Assembly: GCF_000002595.2 (NCBI RefSeq)
Contig: NC_057006.1
Span: forward strand, 5,721,512-5,785,511
Source of the DNA: Chlamydomonas reinhardtii
Lineage: Eukaryota; Chlorophyta; Chlorophyceae; Chlamydomonadales; Chlamydomonadaceae
Reading direction: 5' to 3'
Length of the DNA: 64,000 bases
In this document: positions 20,388-32,292 of the stretch, piece after piece
How the letters are laid out: the number at the start of each line of letters is the position of its first letter
How positions within the stretch are numbered: the first letter of the stretch is position 1
Notes under the pieces: model-generated
What the model saw: only the letters and a program-made list of their open reading frames with translations
What the model was told of the DNA's origin: nothing
Database searches by the model: none
Position numbers and translations under genes: made by a program

Positions 20388-23300
20388 ATGGCCCTGAAGA
20401 TGCGGGTGAGCCAGCGCCAGGCGCTGGGCTCGCAGACCTTCGTCTGCCCCCACGGTGCGTGGCATGAACAGCGTTTTATGTCGACTTGGGCCGGAGCGCA
20501 GCGGACTCAACCGACTCATCTCGCAGGCTCAGTGGTGCGCAAGGCCGTGAGCTCCAAGGCCCGCGCCGTGTCGCGCCAGGCTCAGGTAAATGGATCATGC
20601 ATTCGCACATGCATTTGGGCGACGTCACTGCGACTTACCGGGTCGCCTTATCGCAGGTCGTTCGGGCTCAGGCTGTGTCGACCCCCGTTGAGACCAAGGT
20701 CGCGAACGGGGTGGCCGCATCCTCTGCTGCGGGCACTGGGCAGAACGACCCGGCTGGCGACATCAGCAAGGTATGCTCGCGCTGGCCCATTTGATGCTTC
20801 CGGACTCGTCGATGTGACCGTCCCGCCATCTCGTTGCCGATGCAGACGGTGCTGGGTATTATTCTGGGTGGTGGTGCCGGCACCCGTCTGTATCCTCTGA
20901 CCAAGAAGCGTGCCAAGCCGGCGGTGCCCCTGGGCGCCAACTATCGCCTGATCGATATTCCCGTTAGCAACTGCCTGAACAGCAATGTCACCAAGATTTA
21001 CTGCCTCACCCAGTTCAACTCGGCGTCGCTGAACCGCCACCTGTCCCAGGCCTACGTGAGTACCTTGTGAATACTGAAACTGCGGGCTCGGGCTCGGGCG
21101 ACATAGCTGTCGGCCGACCGCAGAATGCGTCGCCATGCGGACTCGGCGCAACACCTGTCGCGTGTCACTCCCGCTAGGGCACAGGAGCGAACCAGCCCTC
21201 CAGGCGGCTTAATCCATCAGGGAGACTGTATGTTCAGATGGAAGGGACACAAGGGCGGGGCTGCGAAAGCTTTCAAGTACACACGTGTGGCATCATATGC
21301 TCTACCAGCGCACAGCGCCACCGCACACCGTACCGCGTCCACATCCACCTCTTGCCATCCCACCCCTCTCCCATCCTCCCACCCTCCCATCCTCCCACCC
21401 TCCCATCAACCCCATCAACCCCACCCCACCACCCTCCCCTCTCTCCGCTCCCCCTCTCGCACAGAACTCGTCTGTGGGCGGCTACAACAGCCGCGGCTTC
21501 GTGGAGGTGCTGGCGGCCAGCCAGTCGTCCGCCAACAAGAGCTGGTTCCAGGGCACCGCCGACGCCGTGCGCCAGTACATGTGGCTGTTCGAGGAGGCGG
21601 TGCGCGAGGGCGTGGAGGACTTCCTCATCCTGTCGGGTGAGTGGGCAGGAAGAGGGGTGGAGAGGGGGAAAGTTGGGGGTGGGTGCACGGAATGGGTGGG
21701 AAGGGGGGGTTTCCTCCTGCGCAAGGCAGCGAGGCGAGAAGGTTGAGGCCGCCGTAACTGGGGGTGGTGGAGTGGGCGGGTGAGGCGCATGTTGAATGGG
21801 GCATGGAAGACTGGTGGGTGGGTGAGTGGAGAGGCGAAGTTTCGGAGGGTGCCGGAAAGGGCATGGCGGTGCAGGGTGCCACTGGGCACGGTGGCCTGCC
21901 GTCAAGCGGGCGTGTTGGGCAGCGGGACTGCGCGCTGCAGCAGCCGGCACAGATACGGAGCGCACGGCAGGACGACACGCGGGGCAGCCGGCGGGCTGGT
22001 CGGTCGGTGTGCTGGGGGCAGCAGCGACGCGCTGGTACACGGAGGGCTACGAGTGCTGCACAGCCAGCCTCGGCACACAACAGCCACCAGTACGGCATGT
22101 AGCACCACGCGTCTGGCTTACCAGTATCAGCGCAGTAGCGGACCAATGGGGGCGGCACGGAACGCGTGTGTGCGGATGGGCTGCGGCACCGCCAACCGGA
22201 CGACTCCCAAACATCACATCCTCCCCCCTCCTCCAGGCGACCACCTGTACCGCATGGACTACCGCGACTTTGTCCGCAAGCACCGCAACTCGGGCGCCGC
22301 CATCACCATCGCCGCGCTGCCCTGCGCGGAGAAGGAGGCCAGCGCCTTCGGCCTGATGAAGATCGACGAGGAGGGCCGCGTGATCGAGTTCGCGGAGAAG
22401 CCCAAGGGCGAGGCGCTGACCAAGATGCGCGTGGACACCGGCATCCTGGGCGTCGACCCCGCCACGTGAGTGTGTGCGCGCTGGTGTTGGTTGACATGGT
22501 GGTATGGTGGTGGTGTGTGGGTGGGTGTTGGGTGGTGGGTGGGAATTGGAGGTGCTATCATGGTGGGTATGTTGGGGAGTTCGGAGGATGCGGTCTGTGG
22601 GGATATGGTTCCAGGGCTAATGGGTCTGGGATGGGTCAAGGTGGAGGGGTGCGCGGTGTGCGTGTGGCGTGGAGAGCGGCAGTTGGGTGCGGCACCGCAG
22701 CGGCGGCAACGCAGCAGCATAGGCGGCGAGGACGGCGGCGGCGCTCCAGCGGGCAGCGAGCCACGGCGGCGGCAGCTCAGACCAGCACCGCCAGGGCCCA
22801 GCAGCGCAGTGCAGCCAGCAACAGCGCTGGTGCTACTGCTGGTGCTACTGCTGGGAATGCGGCTGTTGTGGGCGTCGAGCAGTAGTGACCATCACCGGCA
22901 CTGCGCTGCGGCAGCCGGCCTGCCATCCAGCATGGCGCCGCGGGGCTGGGTGCGCAAGCGAAAGGCAGCAGTGGTGGACAGAGCTGTTGAGGCACGGCGC
23001 CTGACTGCCCGGTGGTGACGATGTGCGGATGCTCGCGCCCAGCAGAAGGGACCAGGACCCGGCTGGTGGCCGCCGCCGCCGCCGCAGCAGCAGTCGCCAC
23101 GTAGCACGCAGCGGCTACAGCAGCAACCGGCGCCCACACCCGCACCACAACCCCAGCCACCGCACCAGCCAAACACACGCACCCTTCCCTCTCTCCCCCT
23201 CTCCTCACACGGCCCGCACTGACCTGTCCCTCCCCGTCTCCCTCTGCTCCCCCTCCGCCACCTCAGCGCCGCCGCCAAGCCCTACATCGCCTCCATGGGC

Positions 23301-23960
23301 ATCTACGTCATGTCCGCCAAGGCGCTGCGCGAGCTGCTGTTGAACCGCATGCCGGGCGCCAACGACTTCGGAAACGAGGTCATCCCCGGCGCCAAGGACG
23401 CCGGCTTCAAGGTGCAGGCCTTCGCCTTTGACGGCTACTGGGAGGACATCGGTACCGTGGAGGCCTTCTACAACGCCAACCTGGCGCTGACCGATCCCGA
23501 GAAGGCGCAGTTCTCGTTCTACGACAAGGACGCGCCGATCTACACCATGTCGCGCTTCCTGCCGCCCTCCAAGGTGATGGACTGCGACGTGAACATGTCC
23601 ATCATCGGCGACGGCTGCGTGATCAAGGCCGGCTCCAAGATCCACAACTCCATCATCGGCATCCGCTCGCTGATCGGCTCCGACTGCATCATCGACAGCG
23701 CGATGATGATGGGCTCGGACTACTACGAGACCCTGGAGGAGTGCGAGTACGTGCCCGGCTGCCTGCCTATGGGCGTGGGCGATGGCTCCATCATCCGTCG
23801 CGCCATTGTGGACAAGAACGCGCGCATTGGTCCCAAGTGCCAGATCATCAACAAGGACGGCGTCAAGGAGGCCAACCGCGAGGACCAGGGCTTCGTGATC
23901 AAGGACGGCATTGTCGTCGTGATCAAGGACTCGCACATCCCCGCCGGCACCATCATCTAA
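20388..23960 (+). CDS. STA6: ADP-glucose pyrophosphorylase small (catalytic) subunit, chloroplast
   Basis: Seven exons join in phase: 20388-20454, 20527-20585, 20657-20770, 20846-21055, 21465-21636, 22237-22465 and 23267-23960, giving exactly 514 residues. The enzyme makes ADP-glucose from glucose-1-phosphate and ATP, the first committed step of starch synthesis in the plastid stroma, as a heterotetramer with large subunits. Residues 1-~60 form a basic, Ser/Ala/Arg-rich transit peptide. The nucleotide-binding loop [20 protein letters not shown], the substrate-site [21 protein letters not shown], the glucose-1-phosphate region FAEKPKG, and the C-terminal left-handed beta-helix ending SHIPAGTII are all present. 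The sequence agrees with C. reinhardtii STA6 as I know it. 3-phosphoglycerate activation and phosphate inhibition are family knowledge. Introns 5 and 6 are long (600 and 801 bp). Confidence 0.98.
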
Positions 23961-25893
23961 ACGTGATGGCTCGGGCCGGGAAGAGGCGGCGCGGCGCAGA
24001 GCCGGCCGGCGCGGCGGCAGCCGGCGGCGCGCGGCGTGTGGCGGAGACGTTGGTGATGGAGAGCAGACGGAGGTGGCGGGACCTCAGGCACATTTCGGCA
24101 GCTGCCGCAGCGAGGAGCAGGGAGAGCGAGCGTGTGTGGGTGCACACGCTAGCGCGCACTCACGACCTGCAGCAGCAGCAGCCGTGGCGGAGATGGCGGG
24201 AGCTGCTCGGGTACTGTTGAAGCGAGGCGGGCCCTTGGCTGCGTTTTTGGGTTGGAATGTTGCGCAGTGACGGGACTCTATAGAGTAGGGGGGATTGAGT
24301 GTCCTTGGTTCGGGTGAACGCCATGGACCGGTGCGGCACGGCGTGGCGTGGCACTGCGTTGCTGCGGAAGCGCAAGCTGCGGCCTTCCCGCAACGGTGCA
24401 GCAGCCGCATCGGACGCAACACCCCAGGAGCGGCAGTAGCTGCCAGTCGCGTGCGGCTGTTTTGAGGGAGAGCGCTTTTTCGGGAGCGTGAACGGTCGGA
24501 CCAAGCACCGGCGGTGGCAGCGGCAGGCCTTCGGCCCCCCGGCCCTTAAAGCTGCCGGCGCCAAGGCACGCCGCGAGGCGTGTGTGTTCCCGAGGTGCAG
24601 CCGGGCGGTGGCGGCTGCAGGGTGGGTGCGAGCCAGCTGGCGTGCCATCCAGCACGGCGGCGGTTGTTGCGGCTCGGCGGTGGGGAAGGTGGAGCACTGA
24701 GCGGGCGTGGGTCGGGACGCTTCGCGGCTCACGCGGCGGTTGGCCGTTGCGGCTGCCTTCCGTGGGATGCCGTAGGAGGGGCGGGTCCTTACTCGCTCGC
24801 GTCCCACCTGGGGGGTTGTAGTTTCTTAATTTAGCGTGTACCATGCTCAACATTGTTTGACTCCCCCAGACCCTGCGAACCTGCATCTGCGGAGGTAGAG
24901 AGGGCTCTTGGGTGTGTGCAGATTTTTGGTTGTTTGGTTTGGGTGATGGTGCAACAGTTTTGCGCGTGGCGAGTGTGTGCGTTCTCAGATGAGGAGAATT
25001 GTTTGTGCTATGCAGAGTTGAGGCGAGAGGAAGACTTTTGGGCACGACTGCACCGTGCATCCATGGAGCACAGCTGCATAGAAGCACGTGGGCAACGCAC
25101 GGCTTGCACCGTCCGATGCATCGTCCCCTCCCCCAGAGATTTGGACCGAGAGAAGAAATCCAGCACATGTAAACTCGTATGAGGGCAATGGTGTGTGGAG
25201 AGGGACAGCACGTGCCAACACGGCAACGAGGGAAGTAGTGCTTGACGCTAGGCAAGCACTCGTCGGTAGTCTGGGGTCGGGGGCTGCTCTCCGCCAGCGG
25301 CCAGCCTGCACGTCTTCAGTCTTCACACCTGCCGCACAGGTCATCGGATGCAGGATCTCTAGCTGCTGCCTATGCATATGGGGGCAGCAATGCATGTCGT
25401 GCACTACCAGTCCCAGGTTCCCATCCATCGCACACCCCACATTACCGCTACCCGCCCTTGACTGCCTGCATAATGCAGCTCACGCGGCCACCCTGAGTCG
25501 ACTACCTCCTGCACTCTGAATCTGCTATTGCTCTATGCGTAACACACGCAGGGATAGGTTAGGGGGCCCGGGCAAGCAGGTGCCGGCACGAACGATCGCG
25601 CCCATCGAGCCACCCACATTTTCGCACGCGCCAAACTGGCTGATGCCCAAGACAACTCCTTCAACAAACAAAACCTGAACTGATTAACACATAAAAGCGA
25701 TGACAGCGCCTCTCCCTGGGAAGGTTTCAATTTGTTCTTGTAAACCTGACCTCTGTATGCGCTGTCATTTATTTCAGCAGAAATGCGCTAACTAGCTGAA
25801 TACCATAGACAAGGTGCCGCGGCGATTTCCTCAGACGCGAGCCCGGTTCCATCTGCCGCGCGCCGGGCCGAGCGTGCGTGACTTTACTCAATA
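23961..25893. other. Long STA6 3' flank and promoter of the first oxidase gene
   Basis: About 1.9 kb without a convincing gene. The first TGTAA poly(A)-like signals after the STA6 stop are at 25168-25172 and 25739-25743, so the STA6 3' UTR may be over 1.2 kb. The stretch 24300-24780 is GC-rich with open but featureless frames; 25500-25890 is more AT-rich and probably promoter. A string near 25033 (TTTTGGGCACGACT) is also found at ~20297 in the RRP42-STA6 spacer. Confidence 0.5.
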
Positions 25894-28800
25894 ATGGAGC
25901 CCTTAGCCATAGTCAACACCTTGTACAACAAAGTCCCAACAGACGTCAACGGCGGACCGGACGTGCCCGGGCCGGGCACATCCTGCGTAGCCCAACCCCA
26001 CCCCGAGCCTGTGCACCTGGATGAGGCCGACGCGGCCTGGCAGCCCTATGAATGGTGAGACGCCATCACGCATCTTGGTTACTCGAAATCTCGTGGGAAG
26101 CATTTGCATACAGGAGCCGCAAAGGGAGTCAGAGTGCGCGCTGGCTAACCGACCGCACCCAACAACCTGCGCGCTCGCCCCGCTGCCCCGACGCAACGCA
26201 GCGCATACACGGAGACAGTGGTGCCCCTGGCCAGGTGAGCTTCAGTTTCGTTGCGGCTGTACAATGCATGTCACAACCGTGCCTACGGAGCTTGCAGGTG
26301 TGGTATCTCATCGAGGCCAGCGCTCACACGTACGGGCGCGTGCACCGTAGGTCCATGCCCCACAAGTTCTACAAGTGGCGCTGGATGGCGCTCAACCCCT
26401 TCCACCGCCGCATTGGCGTGTTACCGCTGGTCGGGCCCGTCACGTGGGGCGAGCTCATCGTGCTGCTGGCGGCGCTGGCCGTGGCGGCTGGCTGGGCGGC
26501 GGGGCAGTGGGGAGACGTTGGCGCGGGTGAGAGGGCGCACACCTGCTCAACAGACGACCTGGGGAGGCCATACCGCGGTTCAGTGAGGCCACGGCTCTCA
26601 TTGTACGGATGCGCGTCCTCGAATGTCGACAGGATCACCATGGCGAAGAGGGGCCGTGAGTAGCCACACGGCGCACCGCCGCCACACTTGTTGACACCCC
26701 GTGCCGGTACTACAACCGCCGCCTCCGGTGCTTTTCCTGCTACCCCTGCAGGCAACGTGGCGGTGACGTTCCTCATCATCGCCTATGTGCTGGCCACCCG
26801 CAACAATGCCGTCACCTTCTTGCTGGGGCTGTCGCATGAGCGGGCCATCGCCTGGCACGGCCTGGCGGCGGCGGCGGCGGTGGGGCTGGCGCTGTACCAC
26901 GGACTCATTGAGGAGTATGTGGACCCGGGCAAGCGCGGCAAGGAGCGCGCGGAGCACAAATTCTACTTTGTCACTGGTGCGCTGCGTTCCGTTGGGACTG
27001 GGTGTGTTGCGCCGGCTGGGACCGGGAGGTTCCGGCAGCTGCGGAATCCTACTGCTGTGACGTGCGGAGGAGCGTGCTGCACGGCGCGGGACTATACAGG
27101 AGCCTGGTACCTAACGCCCTGCCATGCACCGTGCAGGCTGGATCGGCTTTGGGCTGATGGCGGCGCTGGTGGGGACCTCGGCCAGCCGCGTCCTGCGGCA
27201 GTACCTTTGGAACACGTGGCAGGTGGGGGAGTGGAGTGCAGACATGGATCTAGATTGTGGAGGGCGGATGGACGGATGGCCCAGCGCATTGCCTCGCAGT
27301 ACCGTACAACTGCAAACGCACACGCCAACCCTTCCGGTGCGCTGCTCTCATGCCCACAGCACCCACGCCGACCACTCCGCGGCCGCCGCCTCTCACCGCC
27401 TGCATCCCTGCTGCCCGCAGGTGCTGCACTGGGCCTTCCTGCTCGCCGTTGTGTTTGTGGTGACCCTGCACAGCGCCACCACTGTGCTCTTCGGAGCGGC
27501 GGCCTGGGCCCTGGACCTGCTGCTGCGCTGGTGGTACCAGGCAGGCGAGTGGTGCGGGCTGTGGGAGCTGCAGGGCTGTGGGGGTCCCAGGCCGAGGGGC
27601 GTGGGAGTTGGAGCTCGGGGGGCACACGAGAGGCTCCAGGGCGTGTGTGACATCTAGCGCGTTGCCATCGGTCGATCGAGGCGGGGACTGGGGCGCAAGC
27701 CGTTACTGACGTGTGCTGTTGCGGCTACTGCTGTTGCGCGCTCAGGTCTTCGGAACCCGCACATGGTGGAGATTGTGGCGCTGCCGGCGGATGTGGTGCG
27801 CGTGTCGTGGGACCCGTCTAAGTTTGACTACGCAGGTGTGGGCTCTGAGTTGAAGCTATGTTGCACTGACGGACGTGGGGCCGCCGCCGCCGGCGGCCTT
27901 CTCTTTGTCCTGAATGCTCAAGCTCTACGTTTGCCAACTCCACTACTCGTTTACCCATGGTGCACTCCGCTGCTGCAGGCGGGCAGTACGTCTTCCTGAA
28001 CATCCCTGCCATATCCTGGGCGGAGTTCCACCCCTTCAGCCTGAGCAGCGCCCCGGGGCACACCCAGGTGCACCTGCACGTGCGCGTGCTGGGCGACTGG
28101 ACGCGGCGCCTGCACACCCTTGCCAGCAAGGTGGGTCGGCGGCGTCTGGGTGCGCCTGGTGGCATTGGCTGGCATGCAGCAGGTGGCAGGTGGCGGAGCA
28201 GGCGCCCGGCTCTCTGTTTCTAATGCTGGTGCGCTTGTGGTCTTATGGTAGCGCTCTTACACAACAGTGGGGCAAACCAGGTCCACACGCGCGTGTCAGT
28301 GCCGCTGACCCACATCGACCTCCCGCTCCGCTTCCCCGCCGGCGCAGGACGTGACTCCCGGCCAACCCAAAATGGTCAAGGCCTTCATCGAAGGCCCGTT
28401 CGGCTCTCCCTCCATTGATTTGTACGGTGAGCGCTTTAAGGCCTTCCTGCTGATCAGCGGCGGCATTGGCGTGACGCCCGTGCAGTCGTTCTTCAACCAC
28501 CTCATGGCGCAGCGCACGCGCGGCCGGCCCGTGCGCCTGGCGCACCTGGTGTGGAGCGTGCGCGACAGGGCGCTCATGTCCAACGTGTTAGGGTAAGCGC
28601 GTGGCACAGCCGTTGCGTTTAGGGAGCGGGTGGCTGGGTGACATGTGTGCTGTGTGGCGCATGCGGGCAATGCCACCTCAGGACACGCCTGCTTTTGACA
28701 CACCGTATCTTGCACTCCCCTTGATTGCACCAACTCGGCCTTGCATCCCTCTTCCCCTTTGTAACACACAGGTTTGATGACGTTTATGCCGCCAAGCGGT

Positions 28801-29735
28801 TACCCGCCAGCCTGCCGCTGTCCTTCCAGCCCGACCTCATCTCGCCCAACCTCTACCAAGAAGGCGCCTGCCTCGCGGCAGAGCCGGCGCCCTACGCGCC
28901 GCCCACACCTTCTTCCGCAACCTCAGCTGCTGCCGCGGCCGTTGGCGGCGGTGCGCTCGCGCCGATGGCCAAGGTGGCCTCGACGTCCGCATTGGCAGAT
29001 TTGGAGCGGGCAGACGCCGTGCTGGGGCACGGCGTGGCGGGACCGGCGGGAAGTGACGACTTCATAGCAACGGAGTTCTATCTAACACAGGTGAAGCCGC
29101 AGGCCGTGGAAGTCGCAGTTGGGTCTTCTAGGAGGGGGCTAAGGGGGAAGCACCTGACGCGGGGGCGGGTGGGTGGAAACCTGCTGGGGGGCGGCGCTCC
29201 TGAGTCTCCTTGTGCACCCCTGCGTTGTGCACGCCCTCACGCAGCCTGACGCATTCGCACCCTTACGAACCTTGCCCTTGCATCAGGCCCGGGACAACGA
29301 CCGCACAAAGGCCAACATCAGGCCGGAGCTGCAGCCGGCGCTGCGCCTGGGCCGCCCCGACCTGCCGCAGCTGTTCATGGACACGGCGCGGCGGGCGGAG
29401 AGCCTGCGGGAGCGGGAGGTGGCAGTGTTCGTGTGCGGGTGAGTGACCAGCAGAACACCTAGGTCGCGGCAGCGTGTGGCTTACAATGGATGATTCGCCG
29501 CTACCGCATGGCATCTTCCCAGATCACCTGGAGCGTGCTGCTGCCGTGCCATCCAGGTGCTCCGCTACGCGTGTCACGTTTCTCAGCACTCCGTTGAAAT
29601 ACCTGTTGCACCATATCTCTTTCCTGGCGCAGGCCGCATCAAATGGTCCGTGAGGCGCAGGCGCTGGCGGCCGCCATCTCTAAGCCGCGCGGCGGCGTTG
29701 TGTTCCACGTACACGCAGAGGTGTTTGAGTTTTAG
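25894..29735 (+). CDS. RBOL: NADPH-oxidase / ferric-reductase-like flavocytochrome, tandem copy 1
   Basis: Twelve exons join in phase: 25894-26054, 26202-26234, 26351-26526, 26752-26976, 27137-27222, 27421-27544, 27746-27835, 27979-28130, 28348-28592, 28772-29090, 29287-29438 and 29633-29735, giving 621 residues. The fold is that of NOX/FRO enzymes, which move electrons from NADPH through FAD and two hemes across a membrane to O2 or Fe(III). Visible are TM helices with paired histidines (SHERAIAWHG and LALYHGLIE; LHWAFLL and TLHS), the FAD site HPFSLSSAP, the NADPH sites GPFGSPSIDLYG and LLISGGIGVTPVQSF, the linker LPASLPLSFQPDLISPN, and a C-terminal tail ending HVHAEVFEF. There are no EF-hands, unlike plant Rboh. 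The exon 6 donor is GC (CAG|GCGAGT). A close paralogue begins 2.6 kb downstream. Whether it makes superoxide or reduces iron cannot be told from sequence; C. reinhardtii RBO-type genes are the likely orthologues. Confidence 0.9.
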
Positions 29736-30472
29736 TGGAAGGAACTGCTGGAGAAGGCTTCGATCTTATTTATATTATTTTCGGGCTGAGCGATCAAGGG
29801 AGCCGAAGCACCCTAGGATTGCCCCTGTCCGTGCGTGCGTGCGTGCGTGAGTGCACCTGCAAATAGCACAAAAAAAATAGTATAATGCGGTTCTAGGACA
29901 GCTCCGACTAACCCCCAACTAACTCGTGTACGGCACCCCCATCCCCCTCAGCCGTACAGGAGTTGATTTGGGAGTCGGCAGCTGCGCGAGTGTGAGCAGG
30001 TAGTTGTACGGCGGCCCGGCTCGGAAGCGTAGTGACGCACACGGGCAGTTGGCGGTAGTCGGCAGGCGCGCGAGTGGGAGGTGGCCGTTGAGCGCGCACG
30101 CGTGTGGGAAGCTGCGGCAGAGCACGGTGGAGCACGGCGGAAGCTGGCGGTTGGCGCGGTGTGCGAGTGGGAATGCACACTCGCGCGCGCGCCGTTTGGG
30201 AAGGTGCATGTGTGAGTTTGCATGTAAACTCAGAGAGACGCATGGGGCTGACCCTGTTCCATAAGCTGCCTCCGGGCGCACAAGGTTTCACACGGTTAAC
30301 AGTTGGGCCGAGCGCGGGTGGGACTCGCTGGAGTGCACGACAGGCGCTCGGCGGGTGGGGCGCAGGGGCGGCTCAAAAACTCGGCGGACACGGGTGGCGG
30401 GGTGGGGATGGCGCGAAACTCTCGGTCAAGTGGGGCAAACTGGTGTGCCCTCATCTGTACCTCATCGGGATA
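29736..30472. other. 3' UTR of oxidase copy 1 and spacer
   Basis: A TGTAA poly(A)-like signal lies at 30223-30227, about 490 nt after the stop. GTGC repeats occur at 29831-29850. The remainder up to 30472 is probably the promoter of the small coiled-coil gene. Confidence 0.5.
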
Positions 30473-30943
30473 ATGCAGGACCGTTGCGTATGCCGCGCCC
30501 CAAACCTATCTGCTCCAACTCCGCCACCGGGGGCGCAACTGCGGGTTCCGGGGTTCGCGACTGTGGTACGGCGTCCGGCGCCGCGGCGCGCGCAGGGCCC
30601 CTGGACGGCGGTGCGAGCTGCACATGTCGCGCCAGCTACCTCGCAGCCCTTCCGCCGGAACTGCGTTCTGGCTAGCCGAACAAAGATGCAAACACCTTGG
30701 CGAACATCTTGGGATGACCTGATAAAGTTCAGTCTCACGGCTGGTGGAGGGCTCGTTATTCTGAGCCAGGGCCTGACCGCCCTGCAGCTCAAAGTGTTTG
30801 AGAAGGATGTTAAGGCCGAGCTGGACTCGATGAAGAGCAAAATGGACAGCATGGAGCGCAAAATGGACAGCATGGAGCGCAAAATGGACAGCATGGACGC
30901 CAAGCTGGACAAGGTGCTCAACAAGCGCTGGTTCGGTTTTTAA
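30473..30943 (+). CDS. Small coiled-coil protein with one hydrophobic segment (156 aa), unknown function
   Basis: A single-exon frame opens further upstream (to 30104); the ATG at 30473 gives 156 residues and the one at 30686 gives 85. The N-terminal half from 30473 is Arg/Ala/Pro-rich and could be an organelle targeting sequence. The C-terminal half has DDLIKFSLTAGGGLVILSQG (one weak membrane-type helix), a KVFEKDVKAELDSMKSK heptad region, and three copies of KMDSMER-like units encoded by a 21-bp tandem repeat (AAAATGGACAGC...) at 30839-30901. It ends KVLNKRWFGF. Tandem DNA repeats and a TGTAA signal (31074) follow. It sits between the two oxidase paralogues and is not shared by them. No family is recognised; the start is uncertain. 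Confidence 0.55.
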   Translation: MQDRCVCRAPNLSAPTPPPGAQLRVPGFATVVRRPAPRRAQGPWTAVRAAHVAPATSQPFRRNCVLASRTKMQTPWRTSWDDLIKFSLTAGGGLVILSQGLTALQLKVFEKDVKAELDSMKSKMDSMERKMDSMERKMDSMDAKLDKVLNKRWFGF

Positions 30944-30944
30944 G

Positions 30945-31130
30945 GTGGGCCGGGCGGTGTTTATGTGCTGTGACTCAGCCCAGGGAGGGCTTCTGACGGG
31001 GACCGCAAGCAACCACCGGGCGCTGTTTATGACGGGGACCGCCGCAAGCAACCACCGGGCGGTGTTTATGTGCTGTAACTCAGCCCAGGGAGGGCTTATG
31101 ACGGGGACCGCAAGCAACCACCCTGACGCT
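30945..31130. repeat. Direct repeats in the 3' flank of the coiled-coil gene
   Basis: A unit containing GGCGGTGTTTATGTGCTGT and GACGGGGACCGCAAGCAACC is repeated: full copies begin near 30952 and 31060, with a shortened copy (GCTGTTTATGACGGGGACC) near 31022 between them. The TGTAA signal at 31074-31078 lies in the last copy. Confidence 0.8.
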
Positions 31131-32292
31131 TCAGTCACTCCACGTACCGGATCCCGTCCCAACCCCTCCCCATCACAGTTACGCTTCGACACTCATGCCG
31201 CGCTGGCGTTGCTACTCCTGCTGGTGGCCGTGGCGCTAGTATAGGCAGCCGTGGCCACGTGGTGGCCTGATGTTGGACCTGCTGGGGTTGCGTTCCTATG
31301 CCAGCGGGCCCACTCGTCCCGTTGCAGGACGGAACAAAGCGGGTACAGTGTGGCGAGGAGGGGAGTACTCTTTAGCATGGTGCAATTGCTACGTGCGAAA
31401 ACCACCTATCTTGTCGGTCGTGCGGTTCGGTAAGGAAGTGCGTCATGCTTCACGAACCACGGCACGCCACCGACGCCAGGGGACGCAATTAGGCCGTGAC
31501 CATGTGCTACTCTGAAGCAGACGTGTGAGCAGAGCGGTGCGTGCCCACGGCTACCCTGCAGGCTAAGTGGCTTGCTTGTAAACGGTGGGCAAGTCAGGAG
31601 AGAGTGTGCTCCTGCAACAGAAGGGTTGGCGTTCGGGTGGGGGGCGCAGGGGGGGCGGGGGTTTCGCTGGGTGCGGCAGCGAAGGGAAGCAAGGTAGTGC
31701 AGCTGTGCTCGTGCGCAGTACAGTGTCTGGGCTTGGCCAGGGCGAAATGCGCGCCGATGTGTACTATGAGAGCACCTTGTCTCTGATTGCCAAACGATGA
31801 AGTGTTTTCCAGAAAACGCGAGGTCCAACCGCGAGTGAGTTCGCAATCCCGTAAATTATTTTAGACTGTCTCCGCTTGCGCGCATTCTGTTTCAAGTAAC
31901 CAAACACATTGCCGCAACTGGTAGGAAGGCCTCGAATGCGTTTCGGCGCGTCCAGCCGCTCCCAACTTACGAACCACGATGGGCAGCGAAGCCAGCTAGT
32001 TTATAACGTATACGAGGAACAGCGCGCCCATATAACCCGCAATTAGCTTTACAGCCATGTATTCCGTAGTTCCGTAGGCCCAGCAACCGTTGCTTCTGAG
32101 AGAAGGCCTGCTTCACGTTCACACACGCTCCGTAAGCTTGTTCAAATATTTCAAGCGGTCGGCGAGTAGCTTGCCACCACAAACGCAACATCCACACAGC
32201 TCGCTTCTGCTGCTCAGCGCTCGCAGCGTTCCGTTGAAGCGTGGCGACTGACCACCCCCATTCGTGCCTAGGGTAGTGCCAACAGTAATAGT
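31131..32292. other. Intergenic region upstream of oxidase copy 2
   Basis: Short unsupported ORFs only. The AT-richer part 31800-32290 probably holds the promoter and 5' UTR of the second oxidase gene. No repeat shared with the 5' flank of copy 1 is visible. Confidence 0.45.

Noticed and set aside
22259-23278. Possible extra genes in STA6 introns 5 and 6
   Set aside because: The frames are Ala/Arg/Pro compositional ORFs without domains, and they overlap introns whose removal gives the exact 514-residue STA6.
23205-23936. 243-residue minus-strand ORF in the last STA6 exon
   Set aside because: It is the antisense mirror of a strongly biased coding exon and has no independent support.
25894-29735. 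Plant-type Rboh with EF-hands
   Set aside because: The N-terminus of both copies is only about 60 residues before the first helix and has no DxDxDG loop.
30104-30472. N-terminal extension of the small coiled-coil protein
   Set aside because: The frame is open but its composition looks like translated UTR, and a TGTAA at 30223 suggests the upstream gene's transcript ends here. The ATG at 30473 was preferred.
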